In this document: piece after piece, positions 7,020 through 16,478 of the stretch | Numbering within the stretch: the first letter of the stretch is position 1 | Layout of the letters: each line of letters starts with the position of its first letter | From: Bacteroidales bacterium | GTDB lineage: Bacteria; Bacteroidota; Bacteroidia; Bacteroidales; B18-G4 | Reading direction: 5' to 3' | Assembly: GCA_018401355.1 (NCBI GenBank) | Contig: JAGYLD010000014.1 | Coordinates: 1-42,281 of the forward strand | Length of the DNA: 42,281 nucleotides | Notes under the pieces: model-generated | Databases searched by the model: none | What the model saw: the letters and a program-made list of their open reading frames with translations, nothing else | Told to the model about the DNA's origin: nothing | Position numbers and translations under genes: made by a program

Positions 7020-8182
7020 TGATCCATGTTTTTAGAAAGAAACCTGTTTTCTGAAAATATTTCATCTGCCTTACTGCTCAGGAACCTGGCTTGGATTTTG
7101 TTAATAATAATCCGGCGGATGTTGAGCATTTCTGTCATTAAAATGGCCAGGATAAACAATACAGGGATGGCAAAATTTGGATTTAGGTTTTTCATCAGGA
7201 AACCTGCTCCAATAATTAATATATTGGACATGTAAAGGACCAATGCAGATCTGGTATGATTGTATCCTGTTTCGATCAAAAGATGATGGATATGTTTTTT
7301 ATCCGGCGTGAAGGGGGATTTTCTTTGTTTAATCCGTACAATAAAAACCCTCAAAGTATCGTAAACCGGAATCAGAAAGATTCCAACAATGACAATCATT
7401 ATGTTACCGCTTATTCCCAAAGCAAAATTTATTTGCGCAGCTTCCTGCATAATGTATATGCCCAGTATTGCCAATAGAAATCCAATGATCAGCGATCCGG
7501 TATCGCCCATAAAGATCTTTGCCGGATGAAAGTTATACCATAAAAATGCCAGTAGGCTTCCTGCGAGTGCAAAAGCAACAATACTATAAAAAAAGTTGCC
7601 GGAAATCAATAAAATAATACCAATAAATGTGGAATTGATAAAAGAAACACCACCAGCAAGCCCATCTATCCCATCGATTAGATTAAATGCATTTGTTACT
7701 CCAACAATTACAAAGATTGTTAAAATATACTCAATAGCCAGTGGTAACTCATAAAATCCAAACAACCCATAAAGATTGCCAATTCTGATGCCACTGTATG
7801 CAATCAGGAATGCTGTTAAAAACTGAACAAGAAATTTCTTTGAGGCGGACAGGTCCTTTAAGTCATCAATAATGCCAAGAATAAACAGTGTAACAAGACA
7901 ACCAATGATGTACCAGAATTGAGAATTTCCTGAAGAGATCATGAATGCGATGGACGTAATGAAAAAACCAATAAAAATTGCAATTCCCCCAAGTGTTGGA
8001 ATGGGGTTTTTATGAAGCTTTCTGTGATCGGGTTTGTCTACAAGATCAAGTTTTAAACCTAACCGGATCACTTGAGGCATAAGAAAAAATGTGATCAAAA
8101 AGGAAACAATTGGAATCATACCCGAAATAATCCAGTTAAGGGCATCCCCTGAAAACAAATTACATATTGGGACTGACTCCAT
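7016..8182 (-). CDS. MraY/WecA-family undecaprenyl-phosphate sugar-1-phosphate transferase
   Basis: 388 residues with about ten or eleven membrane helices. Family motifs are in order: DKPDHRKLHKNPIPTLGG (49-66), the catalytic Asp pair D106/D107 in IIDDLKD, NAFNLIDGIDG (164-174), MGDTGS (225-230) and the cytoplasmic HIHHLL (297-302). The HIHH form is typical of WecA-like enzymes, which transfer a HexNAc-1-phosphate to undecaprenyl phosphate, rather than of peptidoglycan MraY. It is the likely initiating enzyme for the neighbouring polysaccharide. The upstream region is shared with the divergent hybrid kinase, and the anchored receiver follows with a 4-base overlap. The exact sugar cannot be inferred. 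Confidence 0.92.
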   Translation of the reverse strand: MESVPICNLFSGDALNWIISGMIPIVSFLITFFLMPQVIRLGLKLDLVDKPDHRKLHKNPIPTLGGIAIFIGFFITSIAFMISSGNSQFWYIIGCLVTLFILGIIDDLKDLSASKKFLVQFLTAFLIAYSGIRIGNLYGLFGFYELPLAIEYILTIFVIVGVTNAFNLIDGIDGLAGGVSFINSTFIGIILLISGNFFYSIVAFALAGSLLAFLWYNFHPAKIFMGDTGSLIIGFLLAILGIYIMQEAAQINFALGISGNIMIVIVGIFLIPVYDTLRVFIVRIKQRKSPFTPDKKHIHHLLIETGYNHTRSALVLYMSNILIIGAGFLMKNLNPNFAIPVLFILAILMTEMLNIRRIIINKIQARFLSSKADEIFSENRFLSKNMDQ

Positions 8183-8417
8183 GTTTTCGAAGTGTGAATT
8201 AAGTTTAAGTTTGGCTCTTACAGTTTTTGTCGATGAATTTAATGCAGGTGCATTTGCATTATTTATTCATGTTCTCTATCTTTAATACACAATATTACAA
8301 AATATAAAAAGTGAAATCAATTAATTCATTAAATATTCGTTCATATTCCTTGAATATTTATATAGAAATAGTAAGAATAAGTTTCATTTATAAGGGTTTA
8401 TTTTACAAATGTTTGAT

Positions 8418-8425
8418 TATTTTTG
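8418..8425 (+). promoter_or_regulatory. Possible -7 element for the hybrid kinase gene
   Basis: TATTTTTG fits TAnnTTTG exactly and sits 16 bases before the ATG at 8442. No convincing -33 TTG lies at the expected distance, and the region is very AT-rich, so a chance match is possible. Confidence 0.25.
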
Positions 8426-8441
8426 ATAAAAATCAAATCAT

Positions 8442-10487
8442 ATGGACGGAGAACAGAAAAATCTGATCAACAGGCTCGATTGTTTTGCTTTAAAGTTTTC
8501 AGAATTGTCTTCATTTTCAGAATTGGCTCAGGCCGTGGATGAAGTGATCCAGGAATTATTACCATCGGAATTTTCAGGGATTTATTTAATGGATCCAAAG
8601 TTAAAGCGACTGCGGTTATTTTTAGCAAAAGGACTTGATGAGCAAGAGCGCAAACAAGCTGAAGAAACGGCAATGGATAGGTATCCCGGGTATGTTATCA
8701 AAACAGGTGAATTAGTTTATATTAAGGATACCAAAGCAAGTACCAATGCTTTATCGAAGAATAGTCCGAGAAGCGGGGAAATCAATTCACGACTTTTTGT
8801 TCCTGTGAAAATCAAGAATAAAACCGTTGGTGTTTTTGGAGTTTCCAGTATTGAAAAGGACCGCTTTTCAGAAGAGGACATTGCAATTATTTCATTTATT
8901 ACGAACCTGGCAGGTTCATTTTATCAAAACCTGCTAAACATTAAAAAGGCCGAGGAAGCCAGCATGGCAAAGGAACGGTTCCTTGCCAATATGAGCCATG
9001 AGATCAGGACTCCAATGAATACCATTCATGGCATGGTTCAGTTATTATCTACAACTGAATTGAATGATGAACAAAGGAACTATGTCGAAGGTATTCATCT
9101 TTCTTCTCACAACCTTTTGAGCATTATCGACGACATCCTGGATATGTCAAAAATTGAATCAGGTGAGTTAAGGCTTGAAAGCATTCCTTTTAACCTAAAA
9201 AATCTGGTGAAGCCTTTGATCAGATCTCTGGAATTCAATGCAATTGAAAAATCACTGATGCTTACCTATAGAATTGACGACCGTATAGCACCGGTCCTGA
9301 TTGGAGATTCACACCGGCTAAGCCAGATCTTTCTCAATCTTTTGGGAAATGCCATTAAGTTTACTCATTCCGGTTATGTTAAGTTGTTTTGTGATCTTAT
9401 AGAGGAATCAGTATCACATAATATCATAAAATTTTCAATCAAGGATACAGGTGAAGGGATTTCTGATGAGCACAGAGAAACAATATTTGAACCTTTTAAA
9501 CAGGAAGATGACAGCAAAACACGTTCTTATGGTGGAACCGGGTTGGGACTTTCGATAAGCAAGCAACTGGTCCGCCGGATGGGAGGGGAATTGCAATTTT
9601 CATCCAAGAAAGGTGCTGGTTCAGAATTCTGGTTCTCATTAAAGATTGAAAAAGGAAATGAAAAGGATCTTCTTGAGCAGGAAAGAAAAGCCATTGTTGA
9701 TGAGGAAACTCTGAAGGGAGTAAATATTTTGCTTGCAGAAGATAACCGTTTCAACCAGAAAATTATTGAGATCAATACTTCAAAATGGAATTCAAACCTT
9801 GTGGTTGCGGACAATGGTGCGCAAGCGTTAGAACTCCTTAAACAAAATGATTTTGATATCATTATTATGGATAAGCAAATGCCCATTATGGATGGTATTG
9901 AAGCCACTAAAAATATTCGTAATGAATTGAAATTGAGTATTCCAATACTGGCCCTTACCGCAAATGTTTTTAAGGATGTTATTGAAGAGTGCTACAATGC
10001 TGGTATGGATGACTATCTGTCAAAGCCTTTTGAACAGGAGACTCTTTTTGAGAAGATTTGTTTACTTTTAGGCAAAAGTGTGAATTATTTTGTGCCGGAA
10101 TTAGGCAACAATGAGAAAGAAAAAACACCCATTGAAATGATCCCTGATAAGGATCTTTATAAACTTGACAGCCTGAAGATCATGGGTTCTGATCCCGAAT
10201 TCCTGAGAAGTTCATTGATGATCTTCTCAAGACTTACAAGTGAAGCAATGGATGATCTGAATGATGCCCTGAGCAGACAGGATTATGATACGATTGAACG
10301 GAAAGCCCATTTTCTTAAATCCAATATCTATCAGTTAGAAATTGAACCGCTTAAGCAAACAGTGCTTGACATAATGGCTTTTGCAAAGGATGATAAAAAG
10401 TACGATCTTATACCCCCACTTGTTGAAAGAATGAATGCCATCCTGGAAAAGGTCTTGAAGAAAATGAATGAGGAATATAATTTGTAA
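8442..10487 (+). CDS. Cytoplasmic hybrid histidine kinase: GAF-HisKA-HATPase-REC-HPt
   Basis: 681 residues with no membrane helix. Domains: GAF-like sensor (about 15-165), HisKA with phospho-accepting H186 in NMSHEIRTP, HATPase with [20 protein letters not shown] and [10 protein letters not shown], a receiver (about 425-540) with D477 in IIIMDKQMP and a LSKPF lysine motif, and a C-terminal HPt with H623 in KAHFLKSN. All phosphorelay residues are present, so phosphate can pass H186 to D477 to H623 and then to a separate receiver. The nearest candidate is the membrane-anchored receiver at 6513-7019, in the operon divergent from this gene. The stop codon is 3 bases from that of the convergent glycosyltransferase. 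Confidence 0.93.
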   Translation: MDGEQKNLINRLDCFALKFSELSSFSELAQAVDEVIQELLPSEFSGIYLMDPKLKRLRLFLAKGLDEQERKQAEETAMDRYPGYVIKTGELVYIKDTKASTNALSKNSPRSGEINSRLFVPVKIKNKTVGVFGVSSIEKDRFSEEDIAIISFITNLAGSFYQNLLNIKKAEEASMAKERFLANMSHEIRTPMNTIHGMVQLLSTTELNDEQRNYVEGIHLSSHNLLSIIDDILDMSKIESGELRLESIPFNLKNLVKPLIRSLEFNAIEKSLMLTYRIDDRIAPVLIGDSHRLSQIFLNLLGNAIKFTHSGYVKLFCDLIEESVSHNIIKFSIKDTGEGISDEHRETIFEPFKQEDDSKTRSYGGTGLGLSISKQLVRRMGGELQFSSKKGAGSEFWFSLKIEKGNEKDLLEQERKAIVDEETLKGVNILLAEDNRFNQKIIEINTSKWNSNLVVADNGAQALELLKQNDFDIIIMDKQMPIMDGIEATKNIRNELKLSIPILALTANVFKDVIEECYNAGMDDYLSKPFEQETLFEKICLLLGKSVNYFVPELGNNEKEKTPIEMIPDKDLYKLDSLKIMGSDPEFLRSSLMIFSRLTSEAMDDLNDALSRQDYDTIERKAHFLKSNIYQLEIEPLKQTVLDIMAFAKDDKKYDLIPPLVERMNAILEKVLKKMNEEYNL

Positions 10488-10490
10488 CGC

Positions 10491-11240
10491 TCACTTTCGG
10501 ACTATGAACTGATGGATTTTTGAAATATTCTTAATGATAATTGCAGGAAATGCTGAGAATCCGTTCTTCTTCATCGCCTTTATATCTTCTTTCGACTTTC
10601 TGATTATATTTTTAAGGCTTTTATTGCTTTCTCCTCCAACCCTCATCTTGACCAGAACCTCTGGCAAATATGCTGTACTTATTCTGTATTTTCCGAGAAA
10701 CCGAAGTATCGAGTCATAATCTGCAGCAATCCTGAAACTTGTATCAAACCCCCCATATTTTTGATAAACCTCCCGCTTTACGTAGAATGAAGGGTGAGGA
10801 GGCATCCAGCCATTTTTGATTTTTGCCCTGCTGAATTTCCCTGCTTTCCAGTAACGAAGAATCTTTGAAGTATCCTGTTTGTATACATAAACCAGGTCAC
10901 CGTAAATGGAATCCGTTTCTTTTTCTTTAAATGTTTTGGCTATTTTACTTAAAATGTCAGGCCCAGCAAGGATGTCGTCGGAATGAATGAAACCAACAAC
11001 CTCCCCAGTGGCCATTCCAATGCCTTTGTTTAATGCATCATAAAGTCCTTCGTCCGGTTCACTGATGGATTTGCTGATCTTGTTTTCGTAAGATCTTACA
11101 ATTTCCATGGTACGGTCACTTGAATTCCCATCAACAATGATGTATTCAATGTTATTATAGTCCTGCTCAAGGACAGAATCAATGGTGTCTCCGATCGAAG
11201 ATTCACTGTTATATGAAATGGTGATCAATGATATTTTCAT
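10491..11240 (-). CDS. Family 2 glycosyltransferase
   Basis: 249 residues, GT-A fold. It starts with ISLITISYNSESSIGDTIDS, with D37 in the nucleotide-sugar region YIIVDGNSSD, and the metal-binding DxD-type motif HSDD at 87-90. The later region PPHPSFYVKREVYQKYGGFD is typical of WcaA/WcaE-like bacterial GT2 enzymes. It adds a sugar to a lipid-linked intermediate at the cytoplasmic face; donor and acceptor are unknown. It is the last gene of the 20-gene polysaccharide run and overlaps the preceding acetyltransferase gene by 4 bases. Confidence 0.9.
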   Translation of the reverse strand: MKISLITISYNSESSIGDTIDSVLEQDYNNIEYIIVDGNSSDRTMEIVRSYENKISKSISEPDEGLYDALNKGIGMATGEVVGFIHSDDILAGPDILSKIAKTFKEKETDSIYGDLVYVYKQDTSKILRYWKAGKFSRAKIKNGWMPPHPSFYVKREVYQKYGGFDTSFRIAADYDSILRFLGKYRISTAYLPEVLVKMRVGGESNKSLKNIIRKSKEDIKAMKKNGFSAFPAIIIKNISKIHQFIVRK

Positions 11241-11788
11241 TCTATTATCCTTTCTTTGACTTTTAAAGCCGGATTGCCACGATAAACAGAATATGGCTCA
11301 AGGTCTTTGCTTGCAACGGAATTTACTGAAAGCACAGCATGACTTTTACACGTAACGCCCGGTCCAACAATGCTGAAGGCGCCAATCCAAACACCATCCT
11401 CCAGAATGATTTTTCCTGTTATAAGATTGAAGGTCGACTCGTTATAATTATGGTTGCCACATAAAAGCATGGCACCCTGGGAAATGCAGCAATTATTCCC
11501 GATAACTACTTCATCCAGATTGTCGATCCAGGATTTTTCACCTATCCAGACATGATCACCGATAATCAATCTCCAGGGATACTTAATATTTACTGAGGGC
11601 TTGATCACAACGCGGTCACCTACTTTTGCTCCAAAAATCCTTAGCAGAAAGCATTTCAAACTGCTCATCGTGCTTAATGGACATTGAAAGAACAGGACAT
11701 TGGTGATAAACCAAAGCATCCTTTTAATAATGCCTGCTCCGGGACTATAATCACCTGGTGTGTATGCTGATAAATTAACTTTTTCCAT
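11237..11788 (-). CDS. wcaF: WcaF-family O-acetyltransferase (left-handed beta-helix)
   Basis: 183 residues. The N-terminus (YTPGDYSPGAGIIKRMLWF) and the hexapeptide-repeat body are those of colanic-acid-type WcaF acetyltransferases. The active region contains LLCGNHNYNESTF with the likely catalytic His, and the end has VYRGNPALKVKERI. Such enzymes acetylate a sugar hydroxyl from acetyl-CoA. It lies between two glycosyltransferase genes, overlapping both (14 bases upstream, 4 downstream), so it probably decorates the same repeat unit. Confidence 0.88.
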   Translation of the reverse strand: MEKVNLSAYTPGDYSPGAGIIKRMLWFITNVLFFQCPLSTMSSLKCFLLRIFGAKVGDRVVIKPSVNIKYPWRLIIGDHVWIGEKSWIDNLDEVVIGNNCCISQGAMLLCGNHNYNESTFNLITGKIILEDGVWIGAFSIVGPGVTCKSHAVLSVNSVASKDLEPYSVYRGNPALKVKERIIE

Positions 11789-12926
11789 AGAACATGTTTT
11801 TACTCTTTGCCGTTAGGTCCGCATTGCTGACAAATGACCTTGCCAGCTTTAAAGCACCGTTGGAGTACCGGTCATATTCTTCCTGTGACATATGTAAACA
11901 TTGATCAAGCACTTTTCTGAAATTTGCTGGTTGGTCCAATGGTATATCCCATCCTGCATGATTGGATTCCAGATTATTCCATGGCGTTTTGTCTGAGATA
12001 ATTACGGGACAACCACCCATAAGGCTCTCCAGGATGCTGTGTCCGAAATTCTCCCCTTTTGATGGCATGAAAAGAAAATGATGGTCCAGTAAAGTTTTTG
12101 GAATCTCATCAGAATTGATGCTTCCTTTGTATTCAACCCTGATATTTTCCGGAAGTTCTTTGATCAACGCCTTGCATTCATTCCAGTATTCATGGTTATA
12201 AGTTTCTCCGTACAAATTAAATATGGTTTTGCCTACACGCAGATCCGACAGCATTTTTATGGCAAAAAGGATGTTTTTCTCAGGCGCGATCCTTGCAATA
12301 CTGATAAGCTTGAGTTCATCTTTTATTTTTTTTCGCTCAGGAATTTTCCCTGGAAGGTCTTTTCTTGGCAAATTTGGTGCAATGCTGATCTTTGAGGGAT
12401 CTGTCCCAAGTATGCCAGTAATGTCTTTTGCTTCTTTTTCAATTGTTGCATGGAACTGTGCCCTATTGTAAAATCCAATTATCCGGCTGAAAAGAAAGAA
12501 CATTCTCTTTAAATTCTTCTTTGAACTGAAAGTTTGTCCGGATAACATCCCCCTGGGTGCGACAAGATGTTGCCTCCTGGTTTTCCTGGCATAATACAAC
12601 GGGAGTATGGAAAAATACAATGAGTATATTCCATTGATGTATATCAGGTCATATTGTCCCGAATCAATAATGAATGAACGGATGAGTTTCCTGCTGAGAT
12701 GTTCCTTCGATATATAGTAAACATGAATATTTGGCTTCATCTCAACCCACTGGTCACTTTCAACATTGCTATAAGGTACATTGCTCATATAATCCGTGTT
12801 GCGTGTTACAATATGAAACTCAATCTCTTCTGACAGATGTTCTGTCAGATTCAGTAAAGAACGCACCGGACCTCCTGCTTTGTAACCGGGCCAAAACCAA
12901 TCGATAAACGTGAGTACCTTATTCAT
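11775..12926 (-). CDS. GT4-type (GT-B) glycosyltransferase
   Basis: 383 residues. The N-terminal Rossmann lobe begins MNKVLTFIDWFWPGYKAGGPVRS, with the Gly-rich acceptor loop typical of GT4. The C-terminal lobe has ISIARIAPEKNILFAIKML and the donor-binding MPSKGENFGHSILESLMGGCPVI with the E-x7-E motif. It is a cytoplasmic retaining glycosyltransferase in the same run. It overlaps the upstream gene by 8 bases and the downstream acetyltransferase by 14. The sugar is not predictable. Confidence 0.9.
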   Translation of the reverse strand: MNKVLTFIDWFWPGYKAGGPVRSLLNLTEHLSEEIEFHIVTRNTDYMSNVPYSNVESDQWVEMKPNIHVYYISKEHLSRKLIRSFIIDSGQYDLIYINGIYSLYFSILPLYYARKTRRQHLVAPRGMLSGQTFSSKKNLKRMFFLFSRIIGFYNRAQFHATIEKEAKDITGILGTDPSKISIAPNLPRKDLPGKIPERKKIKDELKLISIARIAPEKNILFAIKMLSDLRVGKTIFNLYGETYNHEYWNECKALIKELPENIRVEYKGSINSDEIPKTLLDHHFLFMPSKGENFGHSILESLMGGCPVIISDKTPWNNLESNHAGWDIPLDQPANFRKVLDQCLHMSQEEYDRYSNGALKLARSFVSNADLTAKSKNMFYGKS

Positions 12927-13932
12927 GGCTTTCAGAGATTAGCTTTTTGTACAATTCTGCATATTGATTTGCGATGAAAACAGGACTGAACCGCTTTATG
13001 TTTTCAAGTCCTTTGACTATCAAGTTATTTCGAAATTCTTCGTCCCTGATGATCTTTGCAATGCTGCCTTTGATTTCTTCAACATTGTATGGATCAGCCA
13101 GGATGGCTGCATCACCTGCAACTTCCGGCATTGAAGTGTTGTTTCCTGCAATTACCGGCCTTCCTGTTGCGTTGGCTTCTATGATGGGTAGTCCGAATCC
13201 TTCATAGGTGCTGACAAAAGTGACGAGGTCTGCCTGCCGGTATAAATCAATCACTTTGTTGTAAGATACATTGGAATGGTTTTCAAAATGGATCTTATGT
13301 TTCTCAAGCATTGTCTTTTGGTGGTCACGAAGTTTGCCAAGGATGGTGAGTTTTACTTTCATCCCATCAATTGCCCTGATGATGTTTTCAAGGTTCTTAT
13401 TATGCCCTGTGCCCATTTGCAGGATGTTTGGAAGTTCCTTGTTAAATTCCTTCGGGACATGTTTTATTGCCGGTGAAATGCAATCATGGATTACAACAAT
13501 CTTTTCCGGGTCCATTTTCACTGCCTCCAGGAGCTCCTTTCTTGTATTCTGCGATATTACAGTAACATATCTCACATTCCGCACAGGCAATGTGTACCAG
13601 AATAACTTTATGATTTTATGTTTCAGTCCTTTATTCCGCCTTAAGGCAACAAGATCATGTATGGTCAAAACAGACCTGCGTTTTTTTAAGAGCATTGCAA
13701 TGTAGTGAACGTCACCTGTGATGTGATTTATTTCTCCCTGATTTCCGGATGCAAAAATGGCATTGCGAATCCTGGGTAATAAACCCTTGCTAAAGTGAGG
13801 CATCTCAACTTTTCGGGGAGATACAGTGTCCGGCAGCGATGACGTGATAAATCCAAACAGTTCTTCAATACTGTGGTTCCCTGTAAAAGGCTTCCTGAAA
13901 AAGTATGTTACATCAATTTTTTCCTTCATCAC
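12919..13932 (-). CDS. GT4-type glycosyltransferase
   Basis: 337 residues. The N-terminal half contains HITGDVHYIAMLL and VLTIHDLVALRR. The C-terminal donor-binding lobe has PNILQMGTGHNKNLENIIRA and FVSTYEGFGLPIIEANATG, the latter being the E-x7-E region of GT4 enzymes. The order of lobes and the short length resemble mannosyltransferase-like GT4 proteins, but specificity is not certain. The start overlaps the upstream Wzy-like gene by 4 bases. It is part of the single minus-strand polysaccharide run. Confidence 0.9.
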   Translation of the reverse strand: MMKEKIDVTYFFRKPFTGNHSIEELFGFITSSLPDTVSPRKVEMPHFSKGLLPRIRNAIFASGNQGEINHITGDVHYIAMLLKKRRSVLTIHDLVALRRNKGLKHKIIKLFWYTLPVRNVRYVTVISQNTRKELLEAVKMDPEKIVVIHDCISPAIKHVPKEFNKELPNILQMGTGHNKNLENIIRAIDGMKVKLTILGKLRDHQKTMLEKHKIHFENHSNVSYNKVIDLYRQADLVTFVSTYEGFGLPIIEANATGRPVIAGNNTSMPEVAGDAAILADPYNVEEIKGSIAKIIRDEEFRNNLIVKGLENIKRFSPVFIANQYAELYKKLISESHE

Positions 13933-15296
13933 ATGCGTATTTTAAAGAGGCTTTTTGAAACAAAAAATACAAGCCATACTACAATGGCAGATTTTACAAG
14001 GTGGTTTATTACGATGGCAAAATCCGTTTCAGCTTTGATCACCTGGAAAAATAACAAAGGCAGCCAAAGGATTAAGGTTGGATTTTTATGAGACAGCTTT
14101 ATTATCAGTACAATGGTTAGATTATAGATAAGTCCAAGGATGAACATGAAAACAATCCCTCCTGTTGTCCCAAAATTGCCATATGCTTCGCCGATGATAC
14201 TCAGGTTCATTGAAGTACCTTTGGCAAGATTGATTCCTGTGAACCGCTCGAAATTTTCATGGCCACCGGCTTTTGCTTTGTCGGGAGCCAGCACACGTGG
14301 CAGGATGGCTGCAGTAAATGCTGTTTTTATGGTTTCGCCTTTCACAAAAGATTCTTTTTCAGGAATGTGTTTCATGATCCTGGAAATGATCCATCCCTGG
14401 TTTATACGCGCTCCTGCATTGTTTATGACTGATTTTTCAAAGATACTGGCAGGATCGCTGATTCGCTTCAAAACAATGCTTTGAAAAATAGCTGTGTTTT
14501 TTTGATTGCTGTATGAATACCATGTAGCCTCCCTGTATTCCTCTTTTATGGATTGAATAAGCAGCATTGCAAAAAATCCTGTTGCCATGATGGCTATTTT
14601 TAATCCCGTTTTCATTTTTAAGACATATGCCAGGATGAGAAAAGTGAAAAGCATCCAGATAATGAGTTCATGAAACATCCCGATGGCAACAGAATTCAGG
14701 ATGAGGGCACCCATGACGAGAGCAAAAACCACCCACTTATTGATGGTTTTATCAGAAAACAAAAGAACGAATACACCAACGAACTGCATGTTGCTCAACA
14801 GAAAGAACAGGAAGGCCAGGCTGCCCGGAGTAAACTTGCTCAGGAATGAAAATACTATACCGAGGCCAATCAAAACGTAACCCAGAAACTTCCTGTTACT
14901 GACAAACTCTTCCAGCCTTTCAAAATCCTTGCTGCCAATAAACTGATCCTTTGTAATTGGCAGATACATGGCAATAATGAAAAGAAAAGTGCCTGTAAAA
15001 ACATAATTCATATAAGTTTCTTCACCGACCGACATGTAATAAAGTGGGTGCTCCGGAAGAAAATTGTAGGCCAGGATGGGGCCAACGAGCCACTGTAATG
15101 CTGCAATGAGCGCAATGACATCACGAATATCTATCTTTTCTCCTACGTCTTTGATAAATTTCAGGAAAACTATGATTGAAAGTGCTAATCCGGCGTTAGA
15201 CAGGAAATACATCCTGGAAAAAAACTCCAAAACGATGTAGGTCACAACACCAAGTCCGATGATGATTATATTTTTTACAGAGATGTTCATTAACAA
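13929..15296 (-). CDS. Wzy-like O-antigen/exopolysaccharide polymerase candidate
   Basis: 455 residues, strongly hydrophobic, with about ten to twelve membrane helices. It has a large loop between residues about 265 and 375 (KEEYREATWYSYS through FERFTGINLAKGTSMN). The C-terminal SIIGEAYGNFGTTGGIVFMFI resembles the conserved part of bacterial O-antigen polymerase-like proteins. By family such proteins join lipid-linked repeat units in the periplasm; an O-antigen ligase is the main alternative. It lies among the glycosyltransferases, with an abutting gene upstream and a 4-base overlap downstream. Its presence beside an ABC exporter is unusual and is discussed in the findings. Sequence similarity in this class is weak, so the call rests on topology and context. 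Confidence 0.75.
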   Translation of the reverse strand: MLMNISVKNIIIIGLGVVTYIVLEFFSRMYFLSNAGLALSIIVFLKFIKDVGEKIDIRDVIALIAALQWLVGPILAYNFLPEHPLYYMSVGEETYMNYVFTGTFLFIIAMYLPITKDQFIGSKDFERLEEFVSNRKFLGYVLIGLGIVFSFLSKFTPGSLAFLFFLLSNMQFVGVFVLLFSDKTINKWVVFALVMGALILNSVAIGMFHELIIWMLFTFLILAYVLKMKTGLKIAIMATGFFAMLLIQSIKEEYREATWYSYSNQKNTAIFQSIVLKRISDPASIFEKSVINNAGARINQGWIISRIMKHIPEKESFVKGETIKTAFTAAILPRVLAPDKAKAGGHENFERFTGINLAKGTSMNLSIIGEAYGNFGTTGGIVFMFILGLIYNLTIVLIIKLSHKNPTLILWLPLLFFQVIKAETDFAIVINHLVKSAIVVWLVFFVSKSLFKIRM

Positions 15297-16478
15297 TTAG
15301 TAATTACCAAAGACTGATTGTATGCCATTTTCAAATCCTTTCACTGTTTTTTCATAGCTCCATGATTGTATGATCACCCTGGATTTTTGTCCCATGGCTT
15401 TGACTTTATCAACCATTTCGAGTTTCATCAACTTCACAATGAGATCCTTCCTGTTTCCTGAAGCAAATGTAAATCCATTCTCTCCATCTCTTATGAGATC
15501 TTTTGAACATCCGCACTTATCAGATGCTATAACTGCCCGCTCACATGACATGGCCTCATTGACGACCAGTCCCCAGGTTTCTCCCGGTCCACGGGAAGGG
15601 AGGCAAATGACATTCGACATATAATATATGGCAGGCATCTCAGACTGATTTTTGAAGTCCATGAAATGAATATTTTTCCTGTTCATTGCTTCAATTTTCA
15701 TCTGGTCTTCCAGTATGCCGTTCCCCACAAATAAGAAGTCAAGATGCTTGCATTCAGGGCTCTTTGCTGCCCTCAGAAGCAACAAGGGATCTTTTTTCGG
15801 AACGAATTTACCGACGAAAGTAACCAGGATTTTATCTGCCGGAATGCCTTCACTGGCTCTGAGTTGTTCTGCTTTTTTCCGATTTTCTCCCGTTTTATCA
15901 AAAAAACGTTCAATATCTATGGAATGTGGAGCAAAGAAAAGATGATCCGAAGGGATACCATGCTTCTCAAAGTATAATTTATTATTGGTTCCGACGTAAA
16001 AGGCATAGTCGATATGCCTGTAAAACCACTTCAGAAAAGCTCTTCTCATAAATGTTTTAACCCCTTTGTTTTCATCCAGCAGGGTGGAATCTCCCCTGAA
16101 AAACACCGGTATTTTTCCTTTAAAATGCCGCATCACATTCAGGTGGCTTTTAAAATTCCATCCATAGACTAGCAGACCCTGTGCGCCCCAGTTTTTTACG
16201 CTTTGAATCAATTCCGGATTATCTATTCCCCTGAAATGATGTGTGCCCGGATTCCGGGAAACATTATTAACAAATTCATAATCATAACCTTCCAGCAATG
16301 GAATGTCCCATATAATGGTTTTCCCAAAGTCTTTGTCGATGACTTCTTCTTCGCTCTGACTCCAGGTATAAAATACCCTGGGTTTGATCACTTTTGACTG
16401 CTCCATTAACTTAAATAACGGAGCATTATATTGAATGGGGTGGGTACTGATGATTGCTAATTTTATTCTTTCTGCCAT
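15297..16478 (-). CDS. GT4-type glycosyltransferase
   Basis: 393 residues. The N-terminus IKLAIISTHPIQYNAPLFKL is typical of GT4 enzymes related to colanic or teichuronic acid synthesis. The donor lobe has VTFVGKFVPKKDPLLLLRA and CLPSRGPGETWGLVVNEAMS, with the E-x7-E pattern. The motif LLVYGWNFKSHLNVMRHFKG lies in the acceptor lobe. It is cytoplasmic. It overlaps the upstream gene by 16 bases and abuts the polymerase-like gene downstream. Confidence 0.9.
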   Translation of the reverse strand: MAERIKLAIISTHPIQYNAPLFKLMEQSKVIKPRVFYTWSQSEEEVIDKDFGKTIIWDIPLLEGYDYEFVNNVSRNPGTHHFRGIDNPELIQSVKNWGAQGLLVYGWNFKSHLNVMRHFKGKIPVFFRGDSTLLDENKGVKTFMRRAFLKWFYRHIDYAFYVGTNNKLYFEKHGIPSDHLFFAPHSIDIERFFDKTGENRKKAEQLRASEGIPADKILVTFVGKFVPKKDPLLLLRAAKSPECKHLDFLFVGNGILEDQMKIEAMNRKNIHFMDFKNQSEMPAIYYMSNVICLPSRGPGETWGLVVNEAMSCERAVIASDKCGCSKDLIRDGENGFTFASGNRKDLIVKLMKLEMVDKVKAMGQKSRVIIQSWSYEKTVKGFENGIQSVFGNY

